DNA of 64,000 bases from Phaeosaccion multiseriatum. Its lineage: Eukaryota; Ochrophyta, other classes. Positions 50,881-62,007 of this stretch are shown piece by piece. Made by a program: the position numbers and the translations under genes. Position 1 is the stretch's first letter. The number at the start of each line of letters is the position of its first letter. The notes under the pieces were generated by a model. The model worked only from the letters and a program-made list of their open reading frames with translations, had not been told where the DNA came from and ran no database searches. Location: the NCBI GenBank assembly GCA_965112735.1, contig CBCOSG010000001.1, forward strand, positions 124,001 to 188,000. The letters run 5' to 3'.

Positions 50881-51253
50881 TTTTAAAACTTCACAAATCA
50901 AAAACTACCTCCACTGCCTAAGCTTCGCGCAGTAGACTACCACTTATAATTCCATAAGGCGTACTTAAGATAACTAAGGAGGTTTGGCTACGTCGTGTCC
51001 ATAACGGTGGCAAGAAGTGGGGCGAGAGGAAAAAAGATAGAGCCGATTACACTTCTGCCTTGTACGTACTTTAGTAAAATTTTGACACTTCGAGAACAGG
51101 TTTCTTGAGTATAACCCCGCAAAAATCCGTAGGTTGCCACAGTACGTCTAGGACTCGAAGACCGGCTTTAGTGGGTACGCAAACAACGCTAGATTTTTTA
51201 TTTCGATAAGATTGATCTAAAATCTGTAGCATGGGTTGAATTCCTGCTTTCAT
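50881..51253 (-). pseudogene. rps8: rps8, right-arm copy, several short insertions
   Basis: Compared with the intact left copy there are extra bases at four or more places: AACCTACGG for AATACGG, CGAAGTGTCAAA for CGAGTCAAA, CCGTTATGG for CCGATGG and GTGGTAGTC for GTGAGTC. The frame is lost after about 40 residues. These are 2-3 nt changes outside homopolymers. Confidence 0.82.
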
Positions 51254-51274
51254 AAGGGTTTAGTAAACAAAATT

Positions 51275-51886
51275 TTAAGACAAAATAGAATTCTTAAAAC
51301 TTCGACTCAGTTGTTCGCACAAAAACTGATTGGCTTGAACATCCTCTTTGGACCGTCCAAGACTTAAAAGAATTGCTCCCATCATACTTACAAGTAGCAA
51401 CATTCCTGTAACTAACAAGTCCTCTATGTGATCCGTATATAAGCTAAGCCCTATATTTTGAGGACTCGTTATAGAATCTCCCTTTAGATAAGTGGAAAAT
51501 ATTTGAGTATACCAAACTTCTTCTAAACTCCAAAGAAAATCTCCTACTAAAAGTCCAAGTCCTAGAAGGCCTAAAATTAACAGAGTATTGGATGGATTGC
51601 TTTCATACTTAGACACTTTTAAATCAAGCATCATAACTACAAATAGAAATAAAATAGAGATCGCCCCTACATAGACAATAAGACTAACGTAGGTAAGAAA
51701 GTCTGCATGAAAAAGTAAGCACAAACCTCCTACATTAAGAAACACTCCAATTAACAGCAGTACAGCATATACCGGATTTTTCCCACTTACTAGGAAGTAC
51801 GCCGAATTTAGGGCATTGAAAGAAAAGCCTAGTATCATAAGACTAGACCACATTTGAGTTCCTCCTAATATCCAGGATAATTTCAT
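51275..51886 (-). CDS. nad6: NADH dehydrogenase subunit 6, right-arm copy
   Basis: Identical 203-residue protein. Confidence 0.93.
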   Translation of the reverse strand: MKLSWILGGTQMWSSLMILGFSFNALNSAYFLVSGKNPVYAVLLLIGVFLNVGGLCLLFHADFLTYVSLIVYVGAISILFLFVVMMLDLKVSKYESNPSNTLLILGLLGLGLLVGDFLWSLEEVWYTQIFSTYLKGDSITSPQNIGLSLYTDHIEDLLVTGMLLLVSMMGAILLSLGRSKEDVQANQFLCEQLSRSFKNSILS

Positions 51887-51984
51887 TGTTGGACAAGTAC
51901 CACTTAATAAGATTTAGTTTAATAAGAAGCTAAGTACAAATTGTGAAACCTGATCTTTGACCTACTTGTCAAAAAGAAAAAACT

Positions 51985-52067
51985 TACCAAAGAAGGGACT
52001 CGAACCCTTATTCTTTAAAAGAACCGGAACCTAAACCCGGCGTGTCTACCAATTTCACCACTTTGGC
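51985..52067 (-). tRNA. trnL(uag): tRNA-Leu(UAG), right-arm copy
   Basis: Identical to 5679-5761. Confidence 0.92.
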
Positions 52068-52834
52068 TTTGCAAGTTTACTTAATGAGGCTTCATTTAAG
52101 ACATCTCCTAAATAAATACAAGTTAAGATCGTAAAAACGTAAGTCTGAATCAGACTTACTCCCAATTCTAGTCCCATAAGTGCTACAAGCACAAATAAAG
52201 GAATGAAATGAGCCACAAACAAAGCTTTTCCTTTCCCCAACATAGCCCAAGCAAAACCAGCAATTACCTTTAACAAGGTGTGTCCTGCCATCATATTGGC
52301 AAATAGCCGTACTCCCAGACTAATAGGCTTAAAAATGTAAGAAACAATTTCTATAGGCACCAAAAGCAAGCTTAAGCCTAAACTGGTTCCTCCGGGTAAA
52401 AATAAAGAAAACATTTCGCTCCCTTTTTTTAAAATCCCAATGATATTGATTCCAATGAATAGAGTTAAGCTTAAATTTAGAGTAACGATAAGATGGCTGG
52501 TCATGGTAAAGCTATAAGGCACCAAACCAATAAGATTGGTGATTAAGATAAAGCAAAATAAGCTGAAGAGAAGTGGAAAATACACCTGGCCATTTTTTCC
52601 TAGTGTGTCTTGAATTAATTCTCCGATCATGACGTAAAATGTGTCTAACACATTATTCCAGGCAGTAGGAATAAGACTTTGTCTCCCTCTCAACACACAA
52701 TTCAACATGAAAAAAAAACTTCCTAAACCAATGCTAAGAATACAAAGCGGTTTAGTAAGGGTTAAAGAAAAGCCTGCAAAGGAAAAACTAAAACAGGGAA
52801 GAATAGCGAACTGCTCTAACGGACTGTATACCAT
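52055..52834 (-). CDS. atp6: ATP synthase subunit a, right-arm copy (core intact, altered C-terminus)
   Basis: The core is one open frame of about 245 family residues including GVRLFANMMAGHTLLKVIAG. One extra C near 52089 (GAAGCCTCAT against GAAGCTCAT in the left arm) replaces the normal NEAH end with NEASLSKLAKPKW and makes the ORF overlap trnL by 13 nt. The short ending in the left arm looks ancestral. Start ATG gives MVYSPLEQFAIL. Confidence 0.92.
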   Translation of the reverse strand: MVYSPLEQFAILPCFSFSFAGFSLTLTKPLCILSIGLGSFFFMLNCVLRGRQSLIPTAWNNVLDTFYVMIGELIQDTLGKNGQVYFPLLFSLFCFILITNLIGLVPYSFTMTSHLIVTLNLSLTLFIGINIIGILKKGSEMFSLFLPGGTSLGLSLLLVPIEIVSYIFKPISLGVRLFANMMAGHTLLKVIAGFAWAMLGKGKALFVAHFIPLFVLVALMGLELGVSLIQTYVFTILTCIYLGDVLNEASLSKLAKPKW

Positions 52835-53010
52835 GGGTCATAAAAAATACGCACTTTTATTTAGGCCTATATCTGTGTTGGAAAAATTTTAGTCTCTGCC
52901 TATAGAAAATAGGAGGGAAAAGTTTTCGGCTTCTTTTTAATGGACCAGCCTATTTTGGATACTATCTCTTCTTTTCAGGAGCGCCTTTGATGCAAAATAG
53001 CATCTAAATT

Positions 53011-53083
53011 AGGGTCTAAGTAGACTTGAACTACTGACCTTACCCTTATCAGGGGTACGCTCTACCACCTGAGCTATAGACCC
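53011..53083 (-). tRNA. trnI(gau): tRNA-Ile(GAU), right-arm copy
   Basis: Identical to 4664-4736. Confidence 0.93.
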
Positions 53084-53165
53084 AGTTCTTGTGAAAGGCG
53101 AGTTTTTTATAGCTTTTCTAATGAAAAAAATAAAGCTTGTAGTTCATAAAGAGCTAAACTTAGGT

Positions 53166-53237
53166 CGAGAAAGAAAGGACTTGAACCTTTAACCTTTGGC
53201 TTTGGAGACCAATACTCTACCATTGAGTTACCCTCTC
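53166..53237 (-). tRNA. trnW(cca): tRNA-Trp(CCA), right-arm copy
   Basis: Identical to 4512-4583. Confidence 0.92.
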
Positions 53238-53253
53238 AAAGACTTAAATTTAT

Positions 53254-55246
53254 TTATGAAAAGGACCTTCGGGGTTCTAAACTCAGTTCTTTAAAACCGA
53301 TAGAACTCCAGCTAAGATTCCTTCCCAACCCCACATGGGTAAAAAAATCCCCATACACAACCTCCAAGAATAAGCAAACCTGCATGATACACTAAACCTG
53401 ACTGATTTTGCTGAAGTTCGGTACTTAGGTGCTGGGTAAATTGAGCTATTCCCTTAGGTCCGAGAATTTGAAACAATCCCCGGTCCAAAGCTTTATAAGT
53501 CAACTTATAAGCCCACTCCATTCCGCCTTGGCTCAGACTTTGATTATAAAGCTTGTCAAAGAACCATTTTCGGTTTAGAAAGGTATAGACGAAAATGTTT
53601 TTCATCTTCTGCTTATAGAGCATTGGACTGCAGTAAGCGTACAAATAAAAAGACAGACCAAAGCCGCTGAGGCTAAGGATTACCGGGAGAAGTTTGGGAA
53701 AAATGGGTAAAAATTCCCCGTCAATAACCGAGTAATTTTGAGGAAGATAAAATAGAGCATTACCAAAGAAGTCACTACCAATTCCAATTACACAATCCTT
53801 TGCGACAAAGCCTAGGAAAAGACTTGGAATAGCTAAAACTCCTAAAGGAAGGCTCATTTTCCAACCGGGCTCATGAGCTCCCATAAGAACTACTTTGGAC
53901 CCCATAGGCTCTGCAAAAAAATTTAAAAAAAGCAAGCGAATTGATTAAAAAGCCGTACAAAAAGCGGCTCCACAGCCCAGTATGTAAGCAAAATATCCTT
54001 GAGCGTCAAATCTGGCGTAAGCTACTTCTAAGATAACATCTTTAGAATAGAAACCCGTCAGATAAGGAAAACCCATTAGGGACAGTGACCCGATCAACAT
54101 CATGGCGTAAGTGAAAGGCAGAAGGCGCCGAAGACCTCCCATCTTTCGCATATCCTGCTCATTATTAATACCATGAATAACGGAACCAGCCCCTAAAAAA
54201 AGTAAAGCTTTAAAAAAGCCGTGATTAACCAAATGAAAAACGCCTACTCCGTAATTAGAAAGACCGCAAGCAAAAATCATATAGCCTAACTGGCTACAGG
54301 TGGAGTAAGCAATCACCCTCTTCATGTCATTTTGCACTAGAGCAGTGGTGGCGGCAAAAAAACTGGTGCTCGCTCCTGCAAAACTTATTAAACTTAAGGC
54401 TTGAGGAGCGTACTCTAATAAGCCAGAGCACCTGCTTAAAAGAAAAACTCCCGCCGTTACCATAGTAGCGGCGTGAATTAAGGCGGACACCGGAGTAGGT
54501 CCCTCCATGGCATCGGGCAACCAGGTATGGAGGCCTAATTGAGCCGATTTTCCCATAGCTCCTATAAAGAGAAGGACACCAATAAGATTGGTCTTTTGCA
54601 CAGAAAATCCTAAAAACAAGGCAGTCTCTTCCCATTGGTAAGGTACGCTAGCAAAAAAGCTCGTATACTCCATTGTTTGAAAGTATAAGAAAGTTGCAAA
54701 GATTCCTAATCCTAAACCTAAGTCTCCAATGCGGTTAAGAACCATAGCTTTTATGGCGGCTTTATTAGCCTGAATTCTGGTATACCAGAAGTTGATTAGA
54801 AGATAAGAACAAAGCCCTACCCCCTCCCAACCCACGAACATCTGTAAGAAATTGTCTCCGGTAATTAAGATTACCATAAAAAAGGTAAACAGACTAAGAT
54901 AGGCCATAAAACGAGAGAGATGAGGGTCGTTTTCCATATACTCTGTAGAATACAAATGTACCAAGAAAGATACAAAACTTACCAATACTACCATAAGACA
55001 ACTAAGGCTGTCAAAAGTTACGCACCAGTTGGCATGGAAAAGATCCGTGTGTACCCAAGATGCAACTTGAAGCACCAAAGGACTTCCTCCCATACCAACT
55101 TCATAAAAACATAATAAACTGAGAGCCATACTACCTCCCATGCAGACAGTGGTAATCCAGGAAGCACCTTTACCTCCTATAAAGTTTCCCAAACTTGAGC
55201 TGCTTAAGAAACCGAACCAAGGAAGACCGACTATATTTAGATACAC
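53254..55246 (-). pseudogene. nad5: nad5, right-arm copy with premature stop and 3' frameshift
   Basis: Identical to the left copy for the first two thirds, then a TAC to TAA change at 53945-53947 stops translation after ...[10 protein letters not shown]. Four substitutions lie within about 40 nt here, all replacing G or C with A or T. Nearer the 3' end a T-run is one shorter (7 against 8), and GAAC replaces CC near 53291, so the C-terminus is also lost. Confidence 0.85.
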
Positions 55247-55268
55247 GACTAAAGATTTTTCCTTAATT

Positions 55269-55351
55269 AGGATAAGGTGGGATTCGAACCCACGGTACCT
55301 CGGTACTTCAGCTTTCAAAACTGACATCTTCAACCCCTCGATCACTTATCC
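55269..55351 (-). tRNA. trnS(uga): tRNA-Ser(UGA), right-arm copy
   Basis: Identical to 2399-2481. Confidence 0.92.
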
Positions 55352-55352
55352 A

Positions 55353-55428
55353 GGGCGAAGAACGGGACTTGAACCCGCGACATTCAGAACCACAAACTGA
55401 TACTCTAACCAACTGAGCTATCCTCGCC
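55353..55428 (-). tRNA. trnH(gug): tRNA-His(GUG), right-arm copy
   Basis: Identical to 2322-2397. Confidence 0.92.
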
Positions 55429-55431
55429 TTA

Positions 55432-55503
55432 TGGAGATAGAGGGATTCGAACCCACAGCCTTATGCTTGCAAAGCATACTGTCTACCATTGACATATACC
55501 CCC
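55432..55503 (-). tRNA. trnA(ugc): tRNA-Ala(UGC), right-arm copy
   Basis: Identical to 2247-2318. Confidence 0.92.
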
Positions 55504-55505
55504 TT

Positions 55506-55577
55506 CGAGAAAGACGGGATTTGAACCCGCGACTTTCGGCGTGACAGGCTGACACTCTACCACTGAGTTACTTCCTC
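55506..55577 (-). tRNA. trnD(guc): tRNA-Asp(GUC), right-arm copy
   Basis: Identical to 2173-2244. Confidence 0.93.
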
Positions 55578-55589
55578 GATTTTTGAGCT

Positions 55590-55661
55590 TACCCTCTATG
55601 AGAATTGAACTCATATCTTCATCGTGAAAGGATGACGTCCTAACCATTAGACGAAGAGGGC
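55590..55661 (-). tRNA. trnE(uuc): tRNA-Glu(UUC), right-arm copy
   Basis: Identical to 2089-2160. Confidence 0.93.
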
Positions 55662-55662
55662 T

Positions 55663-55734
55663 TGTCCAAAGATGGATTTGAACCACCGACACAAGGATTT
55701 TCAGTCCTATGCTCTACCCCTGAGCTATTTAGAC
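55663..55734 (-). tRNA. trnF(gaa): tRNA-Phe(GAA), right-arm copy
   Basis: Identical to 2016-2087. Confidence 0.93.
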
Positions 55735-55735
55735 T

Positions 55736-55807
55736 TAGCGGAGAAGGGATTTGAACCCCTGATCTGTGGATTATGAGTCCAATATTCTCACCCCTGAACT
55801 ACTCCGC
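55736..55807 (-). tRNA. trnM(cau): tRNA-Met/Ile(CAU), right-arm copy of second CAU tRNA
   Basis: Identical to 1943-2014. Confidence 0.9.
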
Positions 55808-55811
55808 TTTA

Positions 55812-55900
55812 TGAAGAGGATGGGATTCGAACCCATGATATAAAAATATCTACATATTGATTTAGCAAACCAACGCTTTCAGCCCCTCAGCCACCTCTTC
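55812..55900 (-). tRNA. trnS(gcu): tRNA-Ser(GCU), right-arm copy
   Basis: Identical to 1850-1938. Confidence 0.92.
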
Positions 55901-55905
55901 TGGAA

Positions 55906-55977
55906 TGAGTAATGACGGATTCGAACCGCCAACCTCTTAGGTGTAAGCTAAGCAGTCTACCATTGACATAATCACTC
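55906..55977 (-). tRNA. trnV(uac): tRNA-Val(UAC), right-arm copy
   Basis: Identical to 1773-1844. Confidence 0.93.
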
Positions 55978-55993
55978 TTGATTTGATATATTT

Positions 55994-56064
55994 AGCGAAA
56001 AAGGGATTTGAACCCTTGGCCTTCGGATTATGAGTCCAACATTCTACCCCTGAACTATCTCGCC
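55994..56064 (-). tRNA. trnM(cau): tRNA-Met/Ile(CAU), right-arm copy of first CAU tRNA
   Basis: Identical to 1686-1756. Confidence 0.9.
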
Positions 56065-56076
56065 TTCAAAATAGAA

Positions 56077-57531
56077 CTATGCAGAAAACCAGTAAGTGGT
56101 CAACTTATAGGTAGCTAGCAAGCCTAAATTTGGCCGGAGGAAGAAAAAGACCAAAAGACTAAGACTGAGACTGAACACCCAAGCCTCCGCCTGATTTACA
56201 TCTAAACAGCAAGATCGACTCTTTACTGCAAAACGGTTTTGGGTATCCAGAACCAAAAGTTTAATCATTCGTAAGTAGTAAAAGGCACTGGCAAGAGAAA
56301 CAAAAACCAAACAAAGTGCGAAAATTACCATTTGTTGGTCGACTACTGCCTTTAGAACTAAAAATTTGGCAAAAAATCCTGCAAAAGGTGGAATGCCTGC
56401 TAAAGAAAACCATACTAGACTCAATCCTAAACCGAACAAGGGTTTTCCGAGACTAAGATCTACCATAGAAGATAGATCAAGTTGACGGTTTTCTTTTCGA
56501 CTTCCCCACAGCATAAGACCTCCCCACATTAAAAGACTGCTTAGGATGTAAACTCCTAAATAAAATAGGCAGACGTAAGCGTTCTGTAATTCTAAACCTC
56601 CAAGAATACCTAAAAAAAGATAACCCCCATGCCCAATGCCACTAAATACTAGCAAGCGTTTTAGGGACTTTTGCTTGTATCCACCAAAACCGCCAATGAT
56701 GACGGACATTAAGGCGACCCAAGTTAAGAGAATGCCCCATTCGAAGCTCATAGAATAAAAACTGGCGTAAAGTAGCTTAATAAGAAAAAGAAGAACTCCA
56801 AATTTTGGGACCGTAACGAAAAAAAGACTTACGCTTGCCGGACTTCCTTCATATACGTCCAAAGCCCACATATGAAAAGGAGCTACTCCTAATTTGAACA
56901 GGAGACCAAACAATACAAAATATAACCCCATTTGGCTAAAATTGGAAGCCCCAGCACTCAGACTCTGACCCAAATCTGCAAAGCACAAACTGCCAGCGGA
57001 TCCATATAAGATACAGATTCCTAGAGCCAATAATCCAGAAGCAATTCCTCCCAAGATAAAATATTTTAAACCCGCTTCTGTGGAAAACACAGATTTTCGT
57101 CGAAAGCTTGCTAAAGCGTATAAACTCAAGCTCTGTAACTCAATTCCCAAGTAGAAGCTCAGGAAGTTTTCGGAAACAAGGATTAGGCACAGACCTAAGC
57201 AAGCAAGCAAACACAATAAATTGTATTCAAAAGCATGTATTTGACGTGCGTGTAGGTAAGTAGGAGCTAAAATGAAACATAGTGCACAGCAAAGAATTAA
57301 ACCCATTTTAAGTAGGGATAAAGACTCTAAATCTACACTCGGACATAAGCTGTCTCCATGATTAAAACTAAGTTTTGCAGCCCAAGCCAAAACCAGTATA
57401 CTTAAGTGTCGAAATTCCCACACCAGAGTATGAGAGGAACAAAGACCACCACTAATTAATTGGTGACACCCGTAAATACTTAGGTACAGGACACAATTAG
57501 CCAAATAAATCTCAGTTATCCAAAAATGCAT
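56077..57531 (-). CDS. nad2: NADH dehydrogenase subunit 2, right-arm copy (intact)
   Basis: Antiporter-like membrane subunit of complex I, 484 residues in one open frame. Family features: LGIELQSLSLYALAS after a hydrophobic N-terminus, GLLFKLGVAPFHMWALDVYE and LAGIPPFAGFFAKF. The ATG start gives MHFWITEIYLANC. Divergent from cox1 across an 86-nt gap; followed by the tRNA cluster. This is the usable copy. Confidence 0.95.
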   Translation of the reverse strand: MHFWITEIYLANCVLYLSIYGCHQLISGGLCSSHTLVWEFRHLSILVLAWAAKLSFNHGDSLCPSVDLESLSLLKMGLILCCALCFILAPTYLHARQIHAFEYNLLCLLACLGLCLILVSENFLSFYLGIELQSLSLYALASFRRKSVFSTEAGLKYFILGGIASGLLALGICILYGSAGSLCFADLGQSLSAGASNFSQMGLYFVLFGLLFKLGVAPFHMWALDVYEGSPASVSLFFVTVPKFGVLLFLIKLLYASFYSMSFEWGILLTWVALMSVIIGGFGGYKQKSLKRLLVFSGIGHGGYLFLGILGGLELQNAYVCLFYLGVYILSSLLMWGGLMLWGSRKENRQLDLSSMVDLSLGKPLFGLGLSLVWFSLAGIPPFAGFFAKFLVLKAVVDQQMVIFALCLVFVSLASAFYYLRMIKLLVLDTQNRFAVKSRSCCLDVNQAEAWVFSLSLSLLVFFFLRPNLGLLATYKLTTYWFSA

Positions 57532-57572
57532 AGAGTTTTTCTACCTGTTTTATCTACTGAAGAACTTCTTAA

Positions 57573-59111
<1,539 letters not shown>

Positions 59112-59163
59112 ATTTTTGGTCTAGGTCGTGCTAATAAAAAATGAATTTTTTAATATCCGGGAC

Positions 59164-59958
59164 TCAGGAACCCCACCAGTATACACAGACAAATAGAAAT
59201 AACCACACTACATCTACAAAATGCCAATACCAACTGGCAGCTTCAAAACCTAAGTGATGCTGGCGGCTAAAATGCCCCATGGCAAAGCGGAACAGGCAGA
59301 TTGTAAGAAAAATACTCCCTATAATAACATGGAATCCATGGAAGCCTGTGCTTAAATAAAATACAGATCCAAAAATTCCATCGGACATAGCAAAGCCTAA
59401 ATTCATATACTCAAAGGCTTGCAAGGCCGTAAAGATTACAGCCAATCCGATACATGTACTTAATCCCCATAAGGCTGATCTTTGGCCTCCAAGAAGAAGA
59501 CTATGGTGAGACCAAGTTAAAAAAAAACCAGAGGTTAAAAGAATAGCTGTGTTTAGCAAGGGTACCCCCCAAGGATTTATAACTTCTACACCTACAGGAG
59601 GCCAAACCCCGCCGATCTCCACTACTGGAGATAAACTCGAATGAAAGAAAGCCCAAAAAAAGGCTACGAAAAACATAAGCTCAGAAACAATAAAGAGTAC
59701 AACACCCATTCGCAGATTTGCTTGAACTGCGGTGGTATGTCGGCCTTCTAAGCTTCCTTCCCGAACTACGTCTCCCCACCAAGCAAACACACAAAGAAGA
59801 AGGCTAAGAACTCCCACTTCAATTAAAAACCATCCACTTTCATACTGGTGCATGTACATTACCAGCCCAAAAGTCAAATTTAGGCTTCCAAAGGCTGTGG
59901 TTAGCGGCCAGGGACTCGGGTCAACTAAATGGAAAGGATGTCGATGATTTTGTATCAT
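59164..59958 (-). CDS. cox3: Cytochrome c oxidase subunit III
   Basis: Core structural subunit of complex IV, 264 residues, seven hydrophobic helices. Signatures: HPFHLVDPSPWPL at the start, SELMFFVAFFWAFFHSSL, AFEYMNLGFAMSDGIFGSVF and TGFHGFHVIIG, ending VWLFLFVCVYWWGS. Convergent with cox1 across about 50 nt. ATG start MIQNHRHPFH. Confidence 0.97.
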   Translation of the reverse strand: MIQNHRHPFHLVDPSPWPLTTAFGSLNLTFGLVMYMHQYESGWFLIEVGVLSLLLCVFAWWGDVVREGSLEGRHTTAVQANLRMGVVLFIVSELMFFVAFFWAFFHSSLSPVVEIGGVWPPVGVEVINPWGVPLLNTAILLTSGFFLTWSHHSLLLGGQRSALWGLSTCIGLAVIFTALQAFEYMNLGFAMSDGIFGSVFYLSTGFHGFHVIIGSIFLTICLFRFAMGHFSRQHHLGFEAASWYWHFVDVVWLFLFVCVYWWGS

Positions 59959-60083
59959 AGATTAAAAAACAGGTAAAAAAGTTTACATAGAATAAAATAA
60001 GTTTTAAACTTATAAAAAAATTGTATACAATTTTCAATACAAACTTATTAGGTTTTTGGCTATTTTCTTCGAAAGTTTTAGGT

Positions 60084-60479
60084 CTAAAGATCACGTCGAC
60101 GCCTCTTACGGCGAATTTGCTTTTTAGTTCGGCAACCATTATGAGGATAATTAGTTTTTTCCCAGCCCACCTCAAAGGTTTTAGTCTTTTTTCCTTTTCG
60201 CAAAAGTTGTAACACTTTCTTACGACTTTTATTAAAACCCTCTACATGAAGACGTAGTTTACAAACCTTTCTTTGTTGTAAGATTTGTAAAAAATGTTTG
60301 GTATGTATTTCACTGGCATATGAAGTCCTTCGGGTAGCTTTGGTAAAGCCTACACATCCATTGGAGGTGGAACAAACAAGAGATTTTGATTTGTTATAAA
60401 AGGTGAATAGAGTATTACGACGACCTAAGCTGAGGTGAAGGATACCTGCTTCAGTAAAGATTTTTGTAGGAGTTTGCAT
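60084..60479 (-). CDS. rps11: Ribosomal protein S11
   Basis: SSU platform protein. The 131-residue form from the ATG at 60479 contains GCVGFTKATRRTSYASE, equivalent to the GGxGFKGxRKxTPYAA block, and the C-terminal YPHNGCRTKKQIRRKRR, the S11 decoding-site tail. A TTG four codons earlier overlaps the rps13 stop (ACTTGA) and could be used instead. Downstream of rps13 as in bacterial alpha operons. Confidence 0.9.
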   Translation of the reverse strand: MQTPTKIFTEAGILHLSLGRRNTLFTFYNKSKSLVCSTSNGCVGFTKATRRTSYASEIHTKHFLQILQQRKVCKLRLHVEGFNKSRKKVLQLLRKGKKTKTFEVGWEKTNYPHNGCRTKKQIRRKRRRRDL

Positions 60480-60487
60480 CAAAAGGC

Positions 60488-60844
60488 TCAAGTCTTCGAT
60501 TTATGACTTTTTGCTGTTCTAGCGTTGGCGTGAGTTCTTTGACCTCGTGTTGGCAGAGACTGCCCGTGACGTATTCCTCTATAGCAACGAATTTCTTTTA
60601 AACTTGTAAGTTTCTCAAATCTTTGCTGACGTAAAAAACTATTAGTTTTCCAAAATACAATCTTCATCATATGTTGAAGTTTGGTTTGATGTAGCGGACT
60701 AAGAAAAGTGCAAAAGGTAGTAGGCTTCATACCTAAATATTTACCTATTAAGTCCGCTCTAAATTTTCCCAAACCGTAAACCTGAGTGAGAGCCTGGCGA
60801 AAATTGAGAGAAGGTTCGGCGTAGATTCCCCATAGGTAAAGCAT
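60488..60844 (-). CDS. rps13: Ribosomal protein S13
   Basis: SSU head protein, 118 residues. The N-terminal helix-two-turn-helix is present as ALTQVYGLGKFRADLIGKYL, and the C-terminal rRNA-binding tail CYRGIRHGQSLPTRGQRTHA then NARTAKSHKSKT is diagnostic. TGA stop shows that TGA is not Trp here. Adjacent to rps11 on the same strand and divergent from rpl16 across about 48 nt. Confidence 0.93.
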   Translation of the reverse strand: MLYLWGIYAEPSLNFRQALTQVYGLGKFRADLIGKYLGMKPTTFCTFLSPLHQTKLQHMMKIVFWKTNSFLRQQRFEKLTSLKEIRCYRGIRHGQSLPTRGQRTHANARTAKSHKSKT

Positions 60845-60892
60845 AAAGAATTAATTTTTACTATTTTGACTTTGTCTTTGTATAAAAGTTCT

Positions 60893-61276
60893 ATGTATTC
60901 TACCAAATTTCTTAAACCCCACAAGCCTAAACTTCCTTCTCTTTCTATCTTTCGAGGGCAAAAAGGAAGATTTGCACTACAATCTTTAAGCACGGGAACA
61001 ATTAGTACCAGACAGATGGAAGCTTGCAGACAAAATATAAATCGGCGCTTGAGACGTAAAGGGCAAATTGTGATTCATGGTTTCGCCGATCGTGGGCGAA
61101 GCCAAAAACCTTGTGAAGTTCGTATGGGTAAGGGTAAAGGAAAAATAGATCATTATGAAATGATGGTGTCTCCCGGAAAACTTATCCTTGAAATTGTGGG
61201 AATTTCTGAAAATTTAAGCCGGTATGCTCTTCAAGGAGGAGCTACTAAGCTTGGGGTTGCCACCAAAATTGTTTAA
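60893..61276 (+). CDS. rpl16: Ribosomal protein L16
   Basis: LSU protein near the A-site tRNA. 127 residues from the ATG at 60893; TTG codons upstream keep the frame open. Signatures: GTISTRQMEACRQNINRRLR, PCEVRMGKGKGKIDHY and the C-terminal LQGGATKLGVATKIV. Three nucleotides separate it from orf162, so the two are likely co-translated. Confidence 0.93.
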   Translation: MYSTKFLKPHKPKLPSLSIFRGQKGRFALQSLSTGTISTRQMEACRQNINRRLRRKGQIVIHGFADRGRSQKPCEVRMGKGKGKIDHYEMMVSPGKLILEIVGISENLSRYALQGGATKLGVATKIV

Positions 61277-61279
61277 TCC

Positions 61280-61768
61280 ATGAAAAAACATTCTACCTAT
61301 TTTGATTTCTCTCAGATGAAAGAAAACCATCAGTGCGGCCAATCTTTGATTTTTTATCCTCTTCCTAGTAAAAATTTGGATCTTGGATGGGTAAACAAAG
61401 TTTTGTTCGGTGCGAAATTCTTAGGACGTGGAAAATTTTGGGTGTACACTTTTCTTTCTAATCCATTATTTTATTTTGGACATACTTCTTGTGTCAGTCT
61501 ATCTGAAATTTGTAAGGATAGCCGCCAAAATACAAATTTTTTTGGGTATAGATCAAAAGTAAAAAGTGAAAAAGATTTCTCTTGGGACTATTATATTTAC
61601 CAAGGACGACTTCTTTATTTTTGTACTATGAAAAAAAAGAAAAAATATTATTTTCAGCCTGATTTAGAAGTGAGATTATGCTCCTCTATTTTTCGAAAAG
61701 AAAAACTTTGGAGGTATGGAGCCATCAATACAAATTTACATGTTTTAGGTGTAAAAAAGGAAGTCTAA
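61280..61768 (+). CDS. orf162, unassigned basic protein after rpl16
   Basis: 162 residues, rich in Lys, aromatic residues and Cys, no clear membrane helix. It starts 3 nt after rpl16, so its position suggests a highly diverged ribosomal protein, but no signature is visible. A lysine run (MKKKKKYYF) lies near residue 117. Single copy in this window. Confidence 0.5.
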   Translation: MKKHSTYFDFSQMKENHQCGQSLIFYPLPSKNLDLGWVNKVLFGAKFLGRGKFWVYTFLSNPLFYFGHTSCVSLSEICKDSRQNTNFFGYRSKVKSEKDFSWDYYIYQGRLLYFCTMKKKKKYYFQPDLEVRLCSSIFRKEKLWRYGAINTNLHVLGVKKEV

Positions 61769-61781
61769 GACCAAGCTTAGT

Positions 61782-61889
61782 ATGTTTACCAAAGTCAAAG
61801 TTCGGGGAATTCACAACAATTATCGATTTTTGCCTGGTAATTCGAGGTTCAAAGTTGTATTGGGTTTAAAACAATTTTCGAAGCTATAA
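61782..61889 (+). CDS. Possible 35-residue basic ORF
   Basis: ATG-started short ORF (MFTKVKVRGIHNNYRFLPGN...) 13 nt after orf162. Basic composition would suit a tiny ribosomal protein, but the match to L36 or L34 cysteine/arginine patterns is absent. May be chance. Confidence 0.2.
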   Translation: MFTKVKVRGIHNNYRFLPGNSRFKVVLGLKQFSKL

Positions 61890-62007
61890 ATAGTACTAAA
61901 ACTTAAATAGGGTTAGTACGGAAGAAACTTAGGTCTTTTTAACTTTATATGCAGTAACGAAAGTCGACTTTTCAAAGTTTTTTATTGATATAGTTTACTA
62001 TTTTAAT

